Below are positions 1 through 11,003 of a stretch of DNA of 64,000 nucleotides, piece by piece; within the stretch, counting starts at the first letter, position 1; each line of letters starts with the position of its first letter. The DNA lies in assembly GCF_000471905.2 (NCBI RefSeq), contig NW_006500347.1:3899167-3963166 (forward strand). The letters run 5' to 3'. The stretch is from Amborella trichopoda. Lineage: Eukaryota > Streptophyta > Magnoliopsida > Amborellales > Amborellaceae. The notes below the pieces were generated by a model that saw only the letters and a program-made list of their open reading frames with translations, ran no database searches and was not told the origin of the DNA. A program made the position numbers and the translations under genes.

Positions 1-2340
1 TGGAATCAGTAGATCTCCTACAGAACAACTGTCTGAAGAGGATGTTAGAGTTAGGGTAGGGGATTCTTGTGAAACTCCCTGCTTGATGTCATGCGTGTGG
101 GCTAAGTGAGGTGCGTGGAACCTCCCATGGCAACATTACAAATTGGAAATATCCTGCATTTCATGTATGAACTTGTGCAAGCTTGGGGCATTTAGCTACC
201 ACTACTGGCAAAAAAAAGTTCTGGAGTTGACAATACCTATATGAGGAATTCCGTCCGGTCTTTAAGACATCCCATCCTTGTATGTGTGATCCTTTGGCAG
301 ATAGGTGCATGTGAGACCGGAGTTCGTTGGCAGCAAAGACCCTTGATGAGAGACCTTGGGCAAGATGTTTCAGATGGATAATTGAAGGTTGGACGATGGA
401 TCACTGAGACATTGGGCATGAGGCCTATATGGTCAAACAACCAAACAGAACCAGATGGGACATGGGCAGCATATCATGTGGGCTTTCTTGGTATGACCCA
501 TATGCAAGAGGCATGGCTGGCCGTACACCTAGGTTGGATTTGTAGATTAGTGATGGTCAAGTGTTTGTTCAAATTATGTAACTCCCCTTGTCATAGGCCA
601 TGTGAATGTGAGAGTGATTGCACATGAAATGGGTTTGTTTGGCCATTGGTGGCTTTATGACGCCAATGCATGTTTGAATGGGCATGCATGGTTAGTGATG
701 ACTCGTATAGCAAGCTGCAACCTTCAGTGACCCCCCTTAGTATGAGCTGGTGTGCAGCCATAAATGGAGAGGCCTGATCATGTAACTGCTAGGCTGGTGG
801 TGTGCAGTCATGGTGGGTACTGTTCTTCATCATTCAAAAAGTCGGTAGCCTGCTTAGGCGGCTGGGAGGCCTCACCTTCCGCACTGGGCCTATGTGGCCT
901 AATGTGGGACGGTGACCTTGGGCAGCTGTCTAGTCGCATAGGGCACTGCCTGGGGGGGTTGCCAACCCTTGGGCACCCGCCCAGAGCCCTTTTCGTGAGG
1001 GAAAAAATAGCCCTTGTCGAAAGGGGAAAAAATGTAATTTTCCCCCCTTTAAAAGGGGGAAAAAATAGCATTTGGAGGGCATTACCCTCCTCCCCAAAAA
1101 AAATAAATAAATAAATAAATAAAATAATAGAGAACTCTATTTGTTTGCTAAAAACGACTTTTTTATCTCAAAGTAAAATTTTTTTAAGGATCGAATTCGT
1201 ATTAAAAGTTCAAGAAATCAAAAGGAATTCGACCTAGAACTTGCTAGGGATTAAAGTGGTTGTAAAAGAGTTTTTGGCAACATAAAGTGATCCATTCAGG
1301 CCTACTTCGATTGGTTCTTGAAAGGTTAGTAAATTTAGTTGTTTATGTTAAGGGTTTCGTATTTTTTTAAAGTATTGCCATGTTATGCTTTTTTATCATT
1401 CTCTTGTGTTTATTTTTGAAGTTTGGCCTTATATTTATGATGAAACTTTATGAGTGTTTATTTCATTTTATTTTTATTTTTAAATTTTTATTTATTTTTA
1501 TTTTAAGGGTTTGCCATTTTTGTGATTATAAAATATTTTGACTTTGTATTTATATTGCAAATTTAAAATTAGTACTCTATATTTGGCCATGTTTCTAATT
1601 TTTAATGCAAAAATAAAGATTTACAATATATTTCCTCCCCTCCTCCCACCCCTTGCCCCCTTTGACATGGTGGGCGGCGGCTGCCCCCATCTTCTTGAAC
1701 ATTGCTGGTCTTAATGGCCAATGTAGTCGTCAAGTGTGTGGATGCATGTGGAACTGTATAAATCCTTGCCCAGACCATTGAGGAGCACCTATGGCTTTGT
1801 AGATAGTCTGGGATGAGGTTGGTGTAGCCCGGAAAGCTATTTATGCGTCCTTTGCATTGGAAAGCTAGTTAACCACTTGCGGTTCCAGTGTTCCACTAAT
1901 TGGGAGGTATGAGTGGAGATTGGCATAATGGAAGTTCTAGTACTCATTATCCTTCCTTTGGATGTAACTCTCTTACTCCATATGTTTTGGTAACGAAAGG
2001 AAATTTGGGTGAAACCCTCCTTGGTAAATATATTGCATGGCATCTTTGTGTAATGCTCAGAAGTAGTGCATGTTCTCGGTTCAAACACATTCCACATATT
2101 ATTCTTTTGCATCCTAATTCCTACTAGAATACCTTTTTTTTATACTTTTGTGCTAGAACATTTCCTTTTCCCTCTCTTTTGTAGGAAGACATTTTGTGTG
2201 TACAATGCTGTTTTTGACCTCCGATGCTACTTTTGTTCTTTAATATTTTGTACATATTTGTTAACTGTATCATCATTCTGTTTGCAAGATCCAATGTTTT
2301 CCCTGACCTTAAGCTCAAGTCTGAAAATTGTAATTTGCAG
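1..2340. other. Upstream intron/flank of the BAC1-like gene, no exon recognised
   Basis: This stretch precedes the first visible exon of the carrier gene and probably belongs to its intron, because the exon at 2341 opens with a good splice acceptor and the protein lacks its N-terminal part. I see no sequence coding for the missing first carrier signature. It holds G/C-richer unidentified repeat-like DNA (1-1080), an (AAAT)n run at about 1098-1125 and AT-rich DNA (1130-1620). Open frames at 237-440 and 764-1114 look like chance. Confidence 0.5.
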
Positions 2341-3844
2341 ATAAGAGGACTTTACAAAGGTGCTACATCATCTTTTATTGGAGTTTCATTTGAGAGTTCC
2401 CTGAGTTTCGGCTTTTATTCTCAGGCAAAAGCAGCATTGCAGGTTTCCCTCATGCATCTTACAAATTGATTACATGCCAACGTGATCTCACCAACCCTCA
2501 CGACCTAACCCTTTTTAATACACTCGTCACAAATTCTGTATCTTGATATGTTCCTTTAAACCCCAATAGTGTTATTTTTTTATTGGAATTAGATGTTATT
2601 CATTACTTCTGGGTTTATAAGTTGTTGTTGTCTTGTAAAGGGCGAATGGGATAGTGAAACCCCACGCCTTCAAACGATTTTTCCTTCAGGAGCTTTTGCC
2701 GGAGCCATAATCAGTTGCATACTTTGTCCTGCTGAGTTGATCAAAGTAAGTGAAATTGAGATCCCAAGTTGGGGCCCCAACAGATTACTAGTTAATCCAA
2801 ATATAACATTCAGCGTTTTCAGTGTAGGCTGCAAGTTCAAGGGGTGGAACCCATTGCTTCTCAGAAATGCCAAATAAGATACAGTGGTCCTCTTGATTGT
2901 GCTACTGAAACAATCAAGCACGAAGGGGTGAGTGAATAATGGATCAATAATTTATGTTTTTTGGTATTTTGGATTGAAATTTATTGTTAAATTGACAAAA
3001 CACGTTTAAGCCAATTGTATGATGCAACATCAGGTAAAGGGTTTGTTTCGTGGTGGTCTTGTAACCCTCTTAAGAGAAGCGATTGGCAATGCTGTCTTCT
3101 TTAGCACTTATGAATACAGTCGCTTCTACATGCATTCTCAAGCAAAGTCTGCTTTGTCGAGCAGGAGCCAAGCCCAAGATTTGGTTCTTGATGTAGGAAT
3201 TGGCATTATCAGTGGCGGGCTTGCCGGTATGTCTGTAAGTACCAAAGAATAATGAAGAATTCTCCAATTATTGGAAATCTTGTGAAAATGGTTTTGAATG
3301 TTGTAAGAAAGATGTTTTTCTGGAGGGTTTGTATGATATGCTATCATTTGGGTTTTCCTACTCTTTCGTAGTGCTACTAACTGTCATATGTCAACAATGG
3401 ATGATTGGGGTGTCATTCCTGCCATCACATTTGTAGAAGATTAAATCGAAAAAACCGTAGGTAAAGAATGACTTTGTCCTTCCATCTTGAACTCCATTTT
3501 TACTGTCTTTGCAGTTTTGGTCTGTTGTCTTGCCTTTGGATGTGGCAAAAACTATTATTCAGACTGATAAGAAAGCTAGCCGGAATCCATTTGACACATT
3601 GAGCTTGGTAAACGATTACCACATTTCAATTTTGTTGCTTTGTATGTACCATAAATATGTGTATTATGTAATTTGAAGTGGTTTATACATGGATTGGTTA
3701 CAGGTGTACAAGAGAGTTGGTATAAGAGGATGTTATGCTGGCCTGGGACCAACATTGACGAGGGCTTTCCCTGCAAATGCGGCTGCTATTGTTGTTTGGG
3801 AACTTACGGCCAAGGCTCTCGGGATCAGGCCCTCTAGCAACTGA
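2341..3844 (+). CDS. Mitochondrial basic amino acid (arginine/ornithine) carrier BAC1-like, 3' six exons
   Basis: This is a member of the mitochondrial carrier family (SLC25). By close family resemblance to Arabidopsis BAC1 it exchanges arginine, ornithine and other basic amino acids across the inner mitochondrial membrane. Six exons with GT-AG borders are seen: 2341-2442, 2641-2745, 2823-2927, 3034-3234, 3515-3607 and 3704-3844 (TGA). All introns lie between codons. Together they give 248 residues; the family is about 310, so roughly 60 N-terminal residues with the first repeat's PxDxxK signature lie upstream of the window or were not found. The second signature is PAELIK at the end of exon 2641-2745 and the third is PLDVAK in exon 3515-3607. 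FRGGLVTLLRE and CYAGLGPT are typical carrier loop motifs. The visible reading frame is intact. Introns are short (77-280 bases) except the first, which exceeds 2.3 kb if the gene is whole. Substrate is inferred from the family. Confidence 0.9.
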
Positions 3845-4415
3845 TATTGTGCCCTTTTGTTTATCAAAAGAAAAAAATATTTGTGGCAATTTTGATGGTC
3901 TTCTATTTCCTATGGTGCCATGTTACCCTATTGATGGTGTATCTTTATCTTATGACATGTGTGAGAGAGAGTAATTGTAATGAGAGAGGGTAGAATAAGG
4001 AAGCATTTGGGTGCCATGTGGCATTTGGTCTCTATAGGGTGCATAAGAGAGGGGAGGAAGCATTTGGGAGGCATATGGCATTTGATCTTGAGAGAGAGAG
4101 AGTACTTGGAATAAGGTGGCATATGGCGTTTGATCTCTAGAAAGTTAACCTTTTGTAGCTGGTGTCACCTTCGTGAAAGTAATTTCTATTCCAATGCTAT
4201 ACCGTTAAAAATAAAAAAAGAGAAAATTACAAAAAAAAAACATTCTTAAATGAACTATTTATGCAACTTACCCTCATTATAAAATTTCTCACTTTTTTCC
4301 CTCCAAACTACCTTTCTTCACAAAAACTGCTCAACCCAAAAGTAGCATGAAATAAGATTAAAAGTACCTTTGTTTCTTTTCACAAGGTCTGCTCTCTCCT
4401 GTTTTCCACAGTAAA
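3845..4415. other. 3' flank of BAC1-like gene with decayed short tandem repeats
   Basis: This is the probable 3'UTR and downstream DNA. Between about 4000 and 4140 three diverged copies of a unit with the pattern 'aagcatttggg..catatggcatttgatct' are interspersed with GA runs. AT-rich DNA follows. I could not place the polyadenylation site. Confidence 0.45.
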
Positions 4416-4866
4416 GATGTGTTTCGACAGCCCCAATATGTGCTCCAACAGTATTTTGTTTGACCCACAGCGCTCTGACATTTTGATAACTCGCTCTGGC
4501 AATGCAACTACACGCTTCGACAATCTGCTCCGATAATGAAGCTTCTGGAGCTACAGTGCTTTAGAAATGGAGGACTGCGTTTCGACTGTTCGAATGCACG
4601 CTCTGGTAGTCACAATGTATGCTCCGATAGTGCTTTGTTTGACCCACAACGTCTTGACATACTGAGAACTGGCTTCGACAGCTTGAATGGACGTTCCAAC
4701 AGTCCCAATGTGTACTCTGATAATCATTTGTCTGATCCAGAACATTCCAGCATTTTGAGAATGCATTTCAGTAATGAAAATATGCGTTTCGACAATATAA
4801 CATTGCCGTAACGTGAAAATACACGTTTCGACAATGTAATACCACGTTACGACAGTGCTTCTTAAC
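4416..4866. repeat. Decayed tandem repeat (TTTCGACA / GCTCCGA motif family)
   Basis: A motif series 'caatgtgtgctccgacagt..ctttgtttgaccca' recurs at about 4434, 4612 and 4705. Between these are many copies of variants of CGTTTCGACA and GCTCTGACA. Spacing is uneven (about 178 and 93 bases), so it is an old, partly deleted array. Open frames on both strands here follow from the repeat and do not resemble known proteins. Confidence 0.5.
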
Positions 4867-5394
4867 ATTCTACTCCGAGAGTAGTATATTGCCCTTCGGC
4901 ACTACTTTATTTGAGATTTGCAAATTGATTTGATTTGTACGGAATCGGTATTTTGTTTTTTATTTTGGTAGGTTTTTGTAAAAAAAAGTTATTCAGAAAA
5001 AAACAAAATGCGAGAAAAAATTGGCTCAGAGTTTGTTCATTTTAAGTGTTTTTTTTTTTGTAACTTTTTTATAAAAAAATATTTTCTATTCCAATAACAT
5101 CAATGGCATTCTTTTCTTATATGACATTGAAGTATGGTTCCTTGAGAGTGGAGAAAACGGTGGAGCAATCATCAAAGAGATTACAGCTGCCATCCTCCAA
5201 TTATAGGACAACTACGCTTTCACATGCGTCATATCGATGCTACTTTACCTCATCTTCACGTGAACAAATCCATCCAAGGCATTTTCAAAATTAGATGTGA
5301 CATTTTGTCTTTTTCAAACGATGTGACATTTACCAAATTCTCCTTTTTCATTTTTATCTCAGAAAAATATTAATAAATTATGAAATTATAAAAA
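4867..5394. other. AT-rich intergenic DNA, nothing recognised
   Basis: Low-complexity AT-rich DNA with poly-A and poly-T runs. The 63-codon frame at 5103-5294 has no recognisable features. Confidence 0.4.
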
Positions 5395-5746
5395 GATGGA
5401 GCCAAGGCTCGGACCACTAAAATTAGAGCCTCGCCTAGAGGAAGTTGTTTTCGTTACCCAAACATAAATGGACAGAAAAAAAAATAGTGCTTTTTATAAT
5501 ATATTTTTCGATCGTTAATTTTTAAAATTTTTAAGTTTTTATAATTTTGTTCGATCTATATTATTTTTAAAATTTTTAAATTTTTATAGTTTTGTTCGAT
5601 CTATATTATTTTTAAATCTTTAAATTTTTATAATTAAATATAAAAATATATTTAAAACTATTATCAAAATTTTTAAAACCATAATTCCCGATACCATTTG
5701 GAAGTGAATTTTAATTTGATTGTTTAAATCCTCGACTCCGTACAAA
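5395..5746. mobile_element. MITE, diverged copy of the GAGCC-TIR family
   Basis: The left end 'gagccaaggctcgga' and the right end 'ttgtttaaatcctcgactccgtacaaac' match the termini of the better-preserved copies at 14756 and 19152. The interior shares the poly-AT pattern with 'gatctatattattttt'. This is the most decayed copy of the three. No target duplication is clear. It is non-autonomous with no coding content. Confidence 0.55.
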
Positions 5747-8100
5747 CCGCACCCTAATTAAAATGGTCAACTTATCTTGTTTAAAACCAATACCCTTATT
5801 AAAATTGTCAAATTATCTTGTTTAAAATCAATATTATTGTTTTTATTTTATTTAATAGGCTTGCCTGAATTGAACTGTTAAAATACCTCTCCAAGGGCTC
5901 ACAATTTAAAGAGAGGGACTTTTTGAGTTGATACCGTGTATTTTAATTATCTGATAGTTGTGGGAATTTGAGTATTTTGTCATTTGGTTTGAATAATTAC
6001 TTAGCTTGCAAGGGTTCTCAATCCTTCAAACATGAGCAATTTGGCTAATTTTTACTATATTTTTTAAAAAAACGCTCGTGTAAAATTATCTTTAAAATGT
6101 AGCTCTCTTAAAATTAAAACAAAAATAATATGATTATCTTAACAACTCTATAAAATAATTTCACCAGTTAATTGATATTTTCTTAAATTAAAGAAAATAA
6201 TTTGCTTATATTAGTAATTTTATAAAGTATTTGACAAGCTATTTGATATTTTTTCATCTACCAGCCAGGCCGTTCTTGCATTGTATTTTTACATAGATAT
6301 TTAGTTCAATTGTTGAATACATCAGCTGTAACTACTAAATTAAACTTTTGTAGTCCCAAATGCCCTTGGTCGCTGAGCAGTCTCACTCGGATTTAAAACC
6401 CCAAAATGGGCTGCGGATTGCCATCCGTATGATGGAAGTGAAATTCGTTGAGGAGAATTTTGTAAAATATCTAAAATACGATAAAAAGCACTATTAAGAG
6501 GATCTAGCCCATTAGTTTCAGATCAATGAATTTAACCATTCGTTCCAGATCAATTATACTATCCAGGTTGTCGTTATCATCTTTAAAGCCTTCAGGTCAA
6601 TGAACCTATCCAAATAATGGGGCATCATCATCATTAAAGCCTCTCAATCTATCCAGATATTTTTAAGTACAGTTTATACAAGGCAGCAACCTTGATTATA
6701 GAAGTAAAATTGCGTACATTTCCAATTGGACAAGATAGATTTGACATCTAAAACAATAATCACCTCTTAAAATAGAGTATTACGCCTATATCATCTCAGT
6801 AAAATAACAGTAAAAATTACTCGAATCTTGCAAGTAAAGTTGTCCTCTACCCTCAACAAAACGAACAGTGTACATTTACTCAATATCCACAAGTCGAAAT
6901 CTTCTTTACACTTTCCTTTCTTCAATGCTGGATACAACATTGCTGCTTAGAAGTAAAATCGGACATAGAAAAACAACTATAAATGCATGAAAATTAGCAA
7001 ATTCCTACTGGTGAAATTCTCAAACACTAAAATTCTAACTTTAATAATTATAGGCACATATATGAAGAGTTCAGTACGACCTACGAACATCTTCAAATCC
7101 TACTAACATCTTCAGATCTTTTCCTGTTGCATCTTTATAAATTCTACTTCTTTCCTTTTTTTCATGGAGTCGAAAAAATACTTCTCATAAAATACATTCA
7201 AAAAATTCTCCCAAATAGTTATTAATTCCTATCCTCTATCCTTTTTCCAGGCCGCTTTATTGAGCTCCACCGGTGCTCATCTTCTCTTTCAAGCCTGGAG
7301 ATACCCAGCCAACTTTATGCTCGTCCGTACAATTTAAAACTTTAAAGTATCTTTTCTTGGAGATGAGCTTGGATCCATAATTTTGGAGGTGTCATGTTAA
7401 TGCATCTCAATAGATAACAATTTTTCAACCTTCAATAGGAAAACATTACTCACGATCCCATTTAGGTTTTTCGTTGGCTTAGGATATAAAGCAAAAACAC
7501 ATTTTGAATATTTGGATCTAAAATCCCACCGTAGATTCATTTACTCGTAGTTTAAAAAATAGTGATCATTTGATACGATATGGAACAACTAAATGAATTA
7601 AACCATTCCGTATTCATTTAAAGAAATATTTACTTTTCCATACTGCTAAATTTTGGATTGAAAATCTGATTTATACTACTTGAACCGTTCATTTTAATTC
7701 TGCATCTCAGGATTGAGGGATGGAGTGTTGCAACCCACCCCTTTTCCCGTAGCTCACTTGATCTAAATTGAATGGCAGTTCGCCGGATGGAGACTTTCGC
7801 ACAGTAAAAGTATAGACAGATTTCCCAAAATAAAATTTTTGTAGATGTCTCGGGATATAATCATTAAATTTTGTTTTTTTGTTTCTTTTTTTCTCCATTT
7901 TTTCTCTTAATCGGATGCAAGCAAACCTAAATAAAAAATAAAAAAAATAAAAAAGAAACAAAAACTAATCTCTACAAAGTAAAGAATATAAAGAAACCAC
8001 TCTTAATAACCGATTAAAAAGTGAAACAGAACACTGAGGTCATGCGTCTCCATGAAAATTAATATTTACAACAACAGAGTGACAAATCCTGTTGCTCTTA
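5747..8100. other. AT-rich intergenic DNA, no gene seen
   Basis: About 2.3 kb of AT-rich sequence. A degenerate motif 'cagatcaatgaatttaaccatt' and relatives recur at 6525-6660. No splice-compatible coding sequence, RNA gene or intact transposon was recognised on either strand. Confidence 0.4.
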
Positions 8101-8173
8101 CACGTGCCCATATCTAAACTCTCACACAACTTAGTATCAGACTACACGTGCCCATTTCTAATGTTCACACGTG
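8101..8173. promoter_or_regulatory. Cluster of three CACGTG G-box/ABRE-like motifs
   Basis: CACGTG occurs at 8101-8106, 8145-8150 and 8168-8173. The first two lie in a near-identical direct repeat 'acacgtgcccat.tcta', and the third reads CACGTGGG. They lie about 160-230 bases beyond the stop codon of the minus-strand DRM1-like gene. G-boxes are known binding sites for bZIP and bHLH factors, including ABA-responsive ones. A regulatory role here is inference. Confidence 0.4.
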
Positions 8174-8329
8174 GGTGCCACAAGAAGCATGTCTCATGGC
8201 ACATGCCCTTTTTAACATAGATATTATAGATGCAGGAAAAAGCCTGAATAAAAAAAAGAAGGAAAAAAAAGAAAAGAAAAAAAGAGTCGAAGCCTGTACA
8301 GAAGTTTCGAGTGCCTTCTCTCACACCGA

Positions 8330-8834
8330 TCAGCGATGGCGGCTTCGGGTATCGCCACTGTAAAGCCTGCATGTCACATGTGAATTATGAGGGAGATCAC
8401 ACACAGAGGTGAAGAGAGTGAGAGAGGGGAGTTACCAGTCATAGACGGTTGGGGAGTTTGGCTGAGGCTTATCGAAGACCTCAGCACCGATGGTCTTGGT
8501 GGCAAGGTTGCTTCCGGGGTTGAAGACGCTCCTCCAAACGTTATCCTTCTTCGCCGAACCCGGCGTCATGGGCGTCCCCGGCGTCGGGGGAGTCCCCGGC
8601 ATCGAAAGTGACCTCCCAAACTTACTGTTGCTCCCTTCTCCTTCTCCCCCTACATCTGCACCACCAATACAGTCATCAATTATGAAAGAATCAATAACTT
8701 GACTTAAGAATTTACAGAGAGAGAGAACCTTTCACGCTGAGGGCCTTGGTAGAGAGCTTCCTAAGTTTTCCCAACCCTTGATCAGGCTGGGGACCGGCCA
8801 GTACGTCGTCCCAAAGCTTCTCCAACAGCACCAT
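8330..8834 (-). CDS. DRM1/ARP family dormancy/auxin-associated protein, complete, three exons
   Basis: Small plant-specific protein of the dormancy-associated / auxin-repressed family (DRM1, also DYL1 or ARP). Expression of the family marks growth arrest; its biochemical role is unknown and the protein is largely disordered. Read on the minus strand, the exons are 8834-8729 (ATG, 35 codons plus one base), 8655-8436 and 8366-8330 (TGA), all with GT-AG borders, giving 120 residues, within the family's usual length. Hallmarks are the N-terminal [20 protein letters not shown], a Thr-Pro-rich middle ([14 protein letters not shown]), the conserved block [17 protein letters not shown] in the form [17 protein letters not shown], then [14 protein letters not shown] and a basic C-terminus [11 protein letters not shown]. 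The last codon of exon 2 (Trp) is split by the intron. There are no in-frame stops, so the gene looks functional. Each exon is short, so ORF finders miss it. Confidence 0.95.
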
Positions 8835-9120
8835 TTCAATACTCTCTCTCTCTTCACACTCTCTCTCTCTCTCCCCCTTCTCTCAATATATAACTTGAAG
8901 AAAGGGAAATGTCACAAATGTTACCACCCAACAAAATACAGAATTACGTCTTAAATGAAGTGCATGGAGAGCGTATGGCGTATATATACGGTTGAGGACG
9001 TGGCGGATAAGGATGAAGGGGAACCGGTGGGACCCGACCCTTTAATTAATAATAATATCTTCTTACCTCAAACTTTTTCTCTCTAATCCAGCTTTCTCTC
9101 TCTAGAACCCGGCGCGCAGT
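8835..9120 (-). promoter_or_regulatory. Promoter and GA-rich leader of the DRM1-like gene
   Basis: Reading leftwards, TATATA at 8887-8892 lies about 55 bases ahead of the ATG at 8834, with a GA/CT-repeat leader between them (8842-8882). Further out, ACGTGGC (about 8998-9004, ABRE/G-box core) is followed by GGATAAGG, an I-box-like motif. This fits a stress- or sugar-responsive promoter, as known for the family, but factor binding is inference. Confidence 0.55.
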
Positions 9121-10366
9121 GGCCATCCCTCGACACGTTGCTGTCTACGTATCGGGATTTCTGGGATCGCAGAGGATCGGGTGGGGCCCTCTTTTCCACC
9201 AAGTGACCTATTCTTCATCTTATGTAACGTGTCCTAAGACCCGCGCTCTTCCGAGCCGGGACCCGGTGGCTTGGTCTTCCTGGCGCATTCTTTTGCTTTC
9301 ATTTTGGATCTCTTTTTCTTTATTAAGGGAAAGGAAAAAAAAACAAAAAACAGGGTAAAAGCTACAAATTCCACATCGATGACTAGGGTTTAAATAGGAT
9401 GTTTGATTTGGATCAGAATCGCTTTTATTCAAATTGATTTAGGAGAGCCAATTGAATTCCCTCTTGCTCGTAAAATCGATCCAGAACGGTTAATCGGATA
9501 TGAGACTTGAAGCGGTTTAACGAGCCTAATCGGTAAATCGGCCGTTCTAACTGGGTAAATCTTGAGGCGATCGAAAAATTGTTGTAAAAGTAAAAAAAAT
9601 CTACTCAAATATGAAAAACATATAAATAATGATTAAAACAAAATACATTAAAATGAAATTGATCAAAACAATTTTTAATCTTTAGCATAATTTAAAGAAT
9701 ATTATAAAATATATTATAAATAAAATTCTTTATTTTTGATATTTTATATACATTTTTTTTTAAAAAAAATTTCTTTTAAAACACACATCGATCACCTAAA
9801 CTGCCCCTTACACCGGAACCGGCCCCTAAGTGATGGTTATATCCCCCGGTTTCTCTAATGTGGATTGAGAACAACTAATTTTAGGTAGGAACCGGTCGCT
9901 TATAGGTCTATTAGGCAACTGCTGATATGGCTTGACTATCTAAATGGATTTTTAAATAGAAAATAAATGTGTATAGTACTATCCATAAATATAAAATAAT
10001 ACTAGTTGGAAAAGACCTTAGACAAAAATAAGGCACCATGCACCAATCGCTCAAATAGTGTACTCATTGCCTTGGCATTGTTGTACCGTCTAAAAATTCA
10101 CTTGATGGACATTACAAGGAATCTATTTTAGACAGCCTCAAGGATTTGTCCTAAAATGTATTAGGAACATTGGTTTAAAAAACGGAAGGGTGTTTCGGAT
10201 TGGGGCATCTCAAAAATCCATTCAGATAGGTAAATCGACGATCCGGATAAAAAATCGATCGAATCGATTGGATTAAGCTTTAAAAATATCTAAAAAAAAT
10301 ATTAAAATTCATTATAAATGTTGTTTTTTAATAATCCAATAAGAAATCGGGGTGCTACATTAATTT
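9121..10366. other. Intergenic DNA, no gene seen
   Basis: A G/C-moderate start gives way to AT-rich sequence. Two patches (about 9465-9560 and 10185-10270) are rich in variants of 'atcgatcgaatcgg' and resemble patches near 13360-13440 and 20730-20810. They are probably scraps of one dispersed repeat of unknown type. No coding exon recognised. Confidence 0.35.
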
Positions 10367-10960
10367 TCATTTTTTTCATCAATATGTGAATATTGAGTTT
10401 TTTTTCTCTATATGAACTTATTTTAACAAAAATACTTGTTGTATTTCTGACAAAATTAAGAAATGAGTTTTTTTGACAAAAAATATGAATTTATTATAAC
10501 AAAAATAAGAAATGAGTTTTTTTGACAGAAATATATGTATTTTTTTTTATAAGAACTTTTTATTTTTTTGACAATAACTTTTTATTTTTTATTTTTTTGA
10601 CAAAAACATTTTATTTTCTTGACAAGAAAAAGAATTGATGAGAACCTTTCATGTTTTTTATACGAAACTTTTTATTTTGTAGATAAAAAAAAAAAAATGA
10701 CAAATTGCAAAATTGATAGAGACCTTTTTTTTTTTTTTTAGAAAAAGCCATTAAATTTTTTTATAAGAAAAAAATTTGACAAAAAATTTAATTTTTTTTA
10801 TACGAAAATTTTTATTTTATTGATAAGAAAAAAATTTGACAAAAAGCGAAATTGATAAAAACCTTTATTTATTTTTTTACAAAAAACCTTTAATTTTTTT
10901 GATAAGAAAATAATTTGACAAAAAAAAAGAGGAAAAAAAAAAGTTCCTCAACACGACGAA
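10367..10960. repeat. AT-rich degenerate repeat of TTTTTTGACAAAAA units
   Basis: About 600 bases made of drifting units such as 'ttttttgacaaaaa..aacctttta', with frequent homopolymer runs. The period is irregular (about 30-60). No coding sense. Confidence 0.55.
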
Positions 10961-11003
10961 TCAAACCTGCGTCCGTCCACATAATGAGCGCACGCAATAA
11001 CCG

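Noticed and set aside
237-440. Minus-strand 67-codon frame
   Set aside because: No recognisable domain, and it overlaps a plus-strand frame of similar quality; it lies in a probable intron.
764-1114. Plus-strand 116-codon frame and its minus-strand partner at 808-1071
   Set aside because: Composition follows G/C-rich repeat-like DNA; both strands are open; no family resemblance.
9369-9397. Third USE-like box (TTCCACATCG) with a TATA-like string
   Set aside because: Only about 10 bases separate the boxes, outside the known spacings for Pol II or Pol III snRNA promoters.
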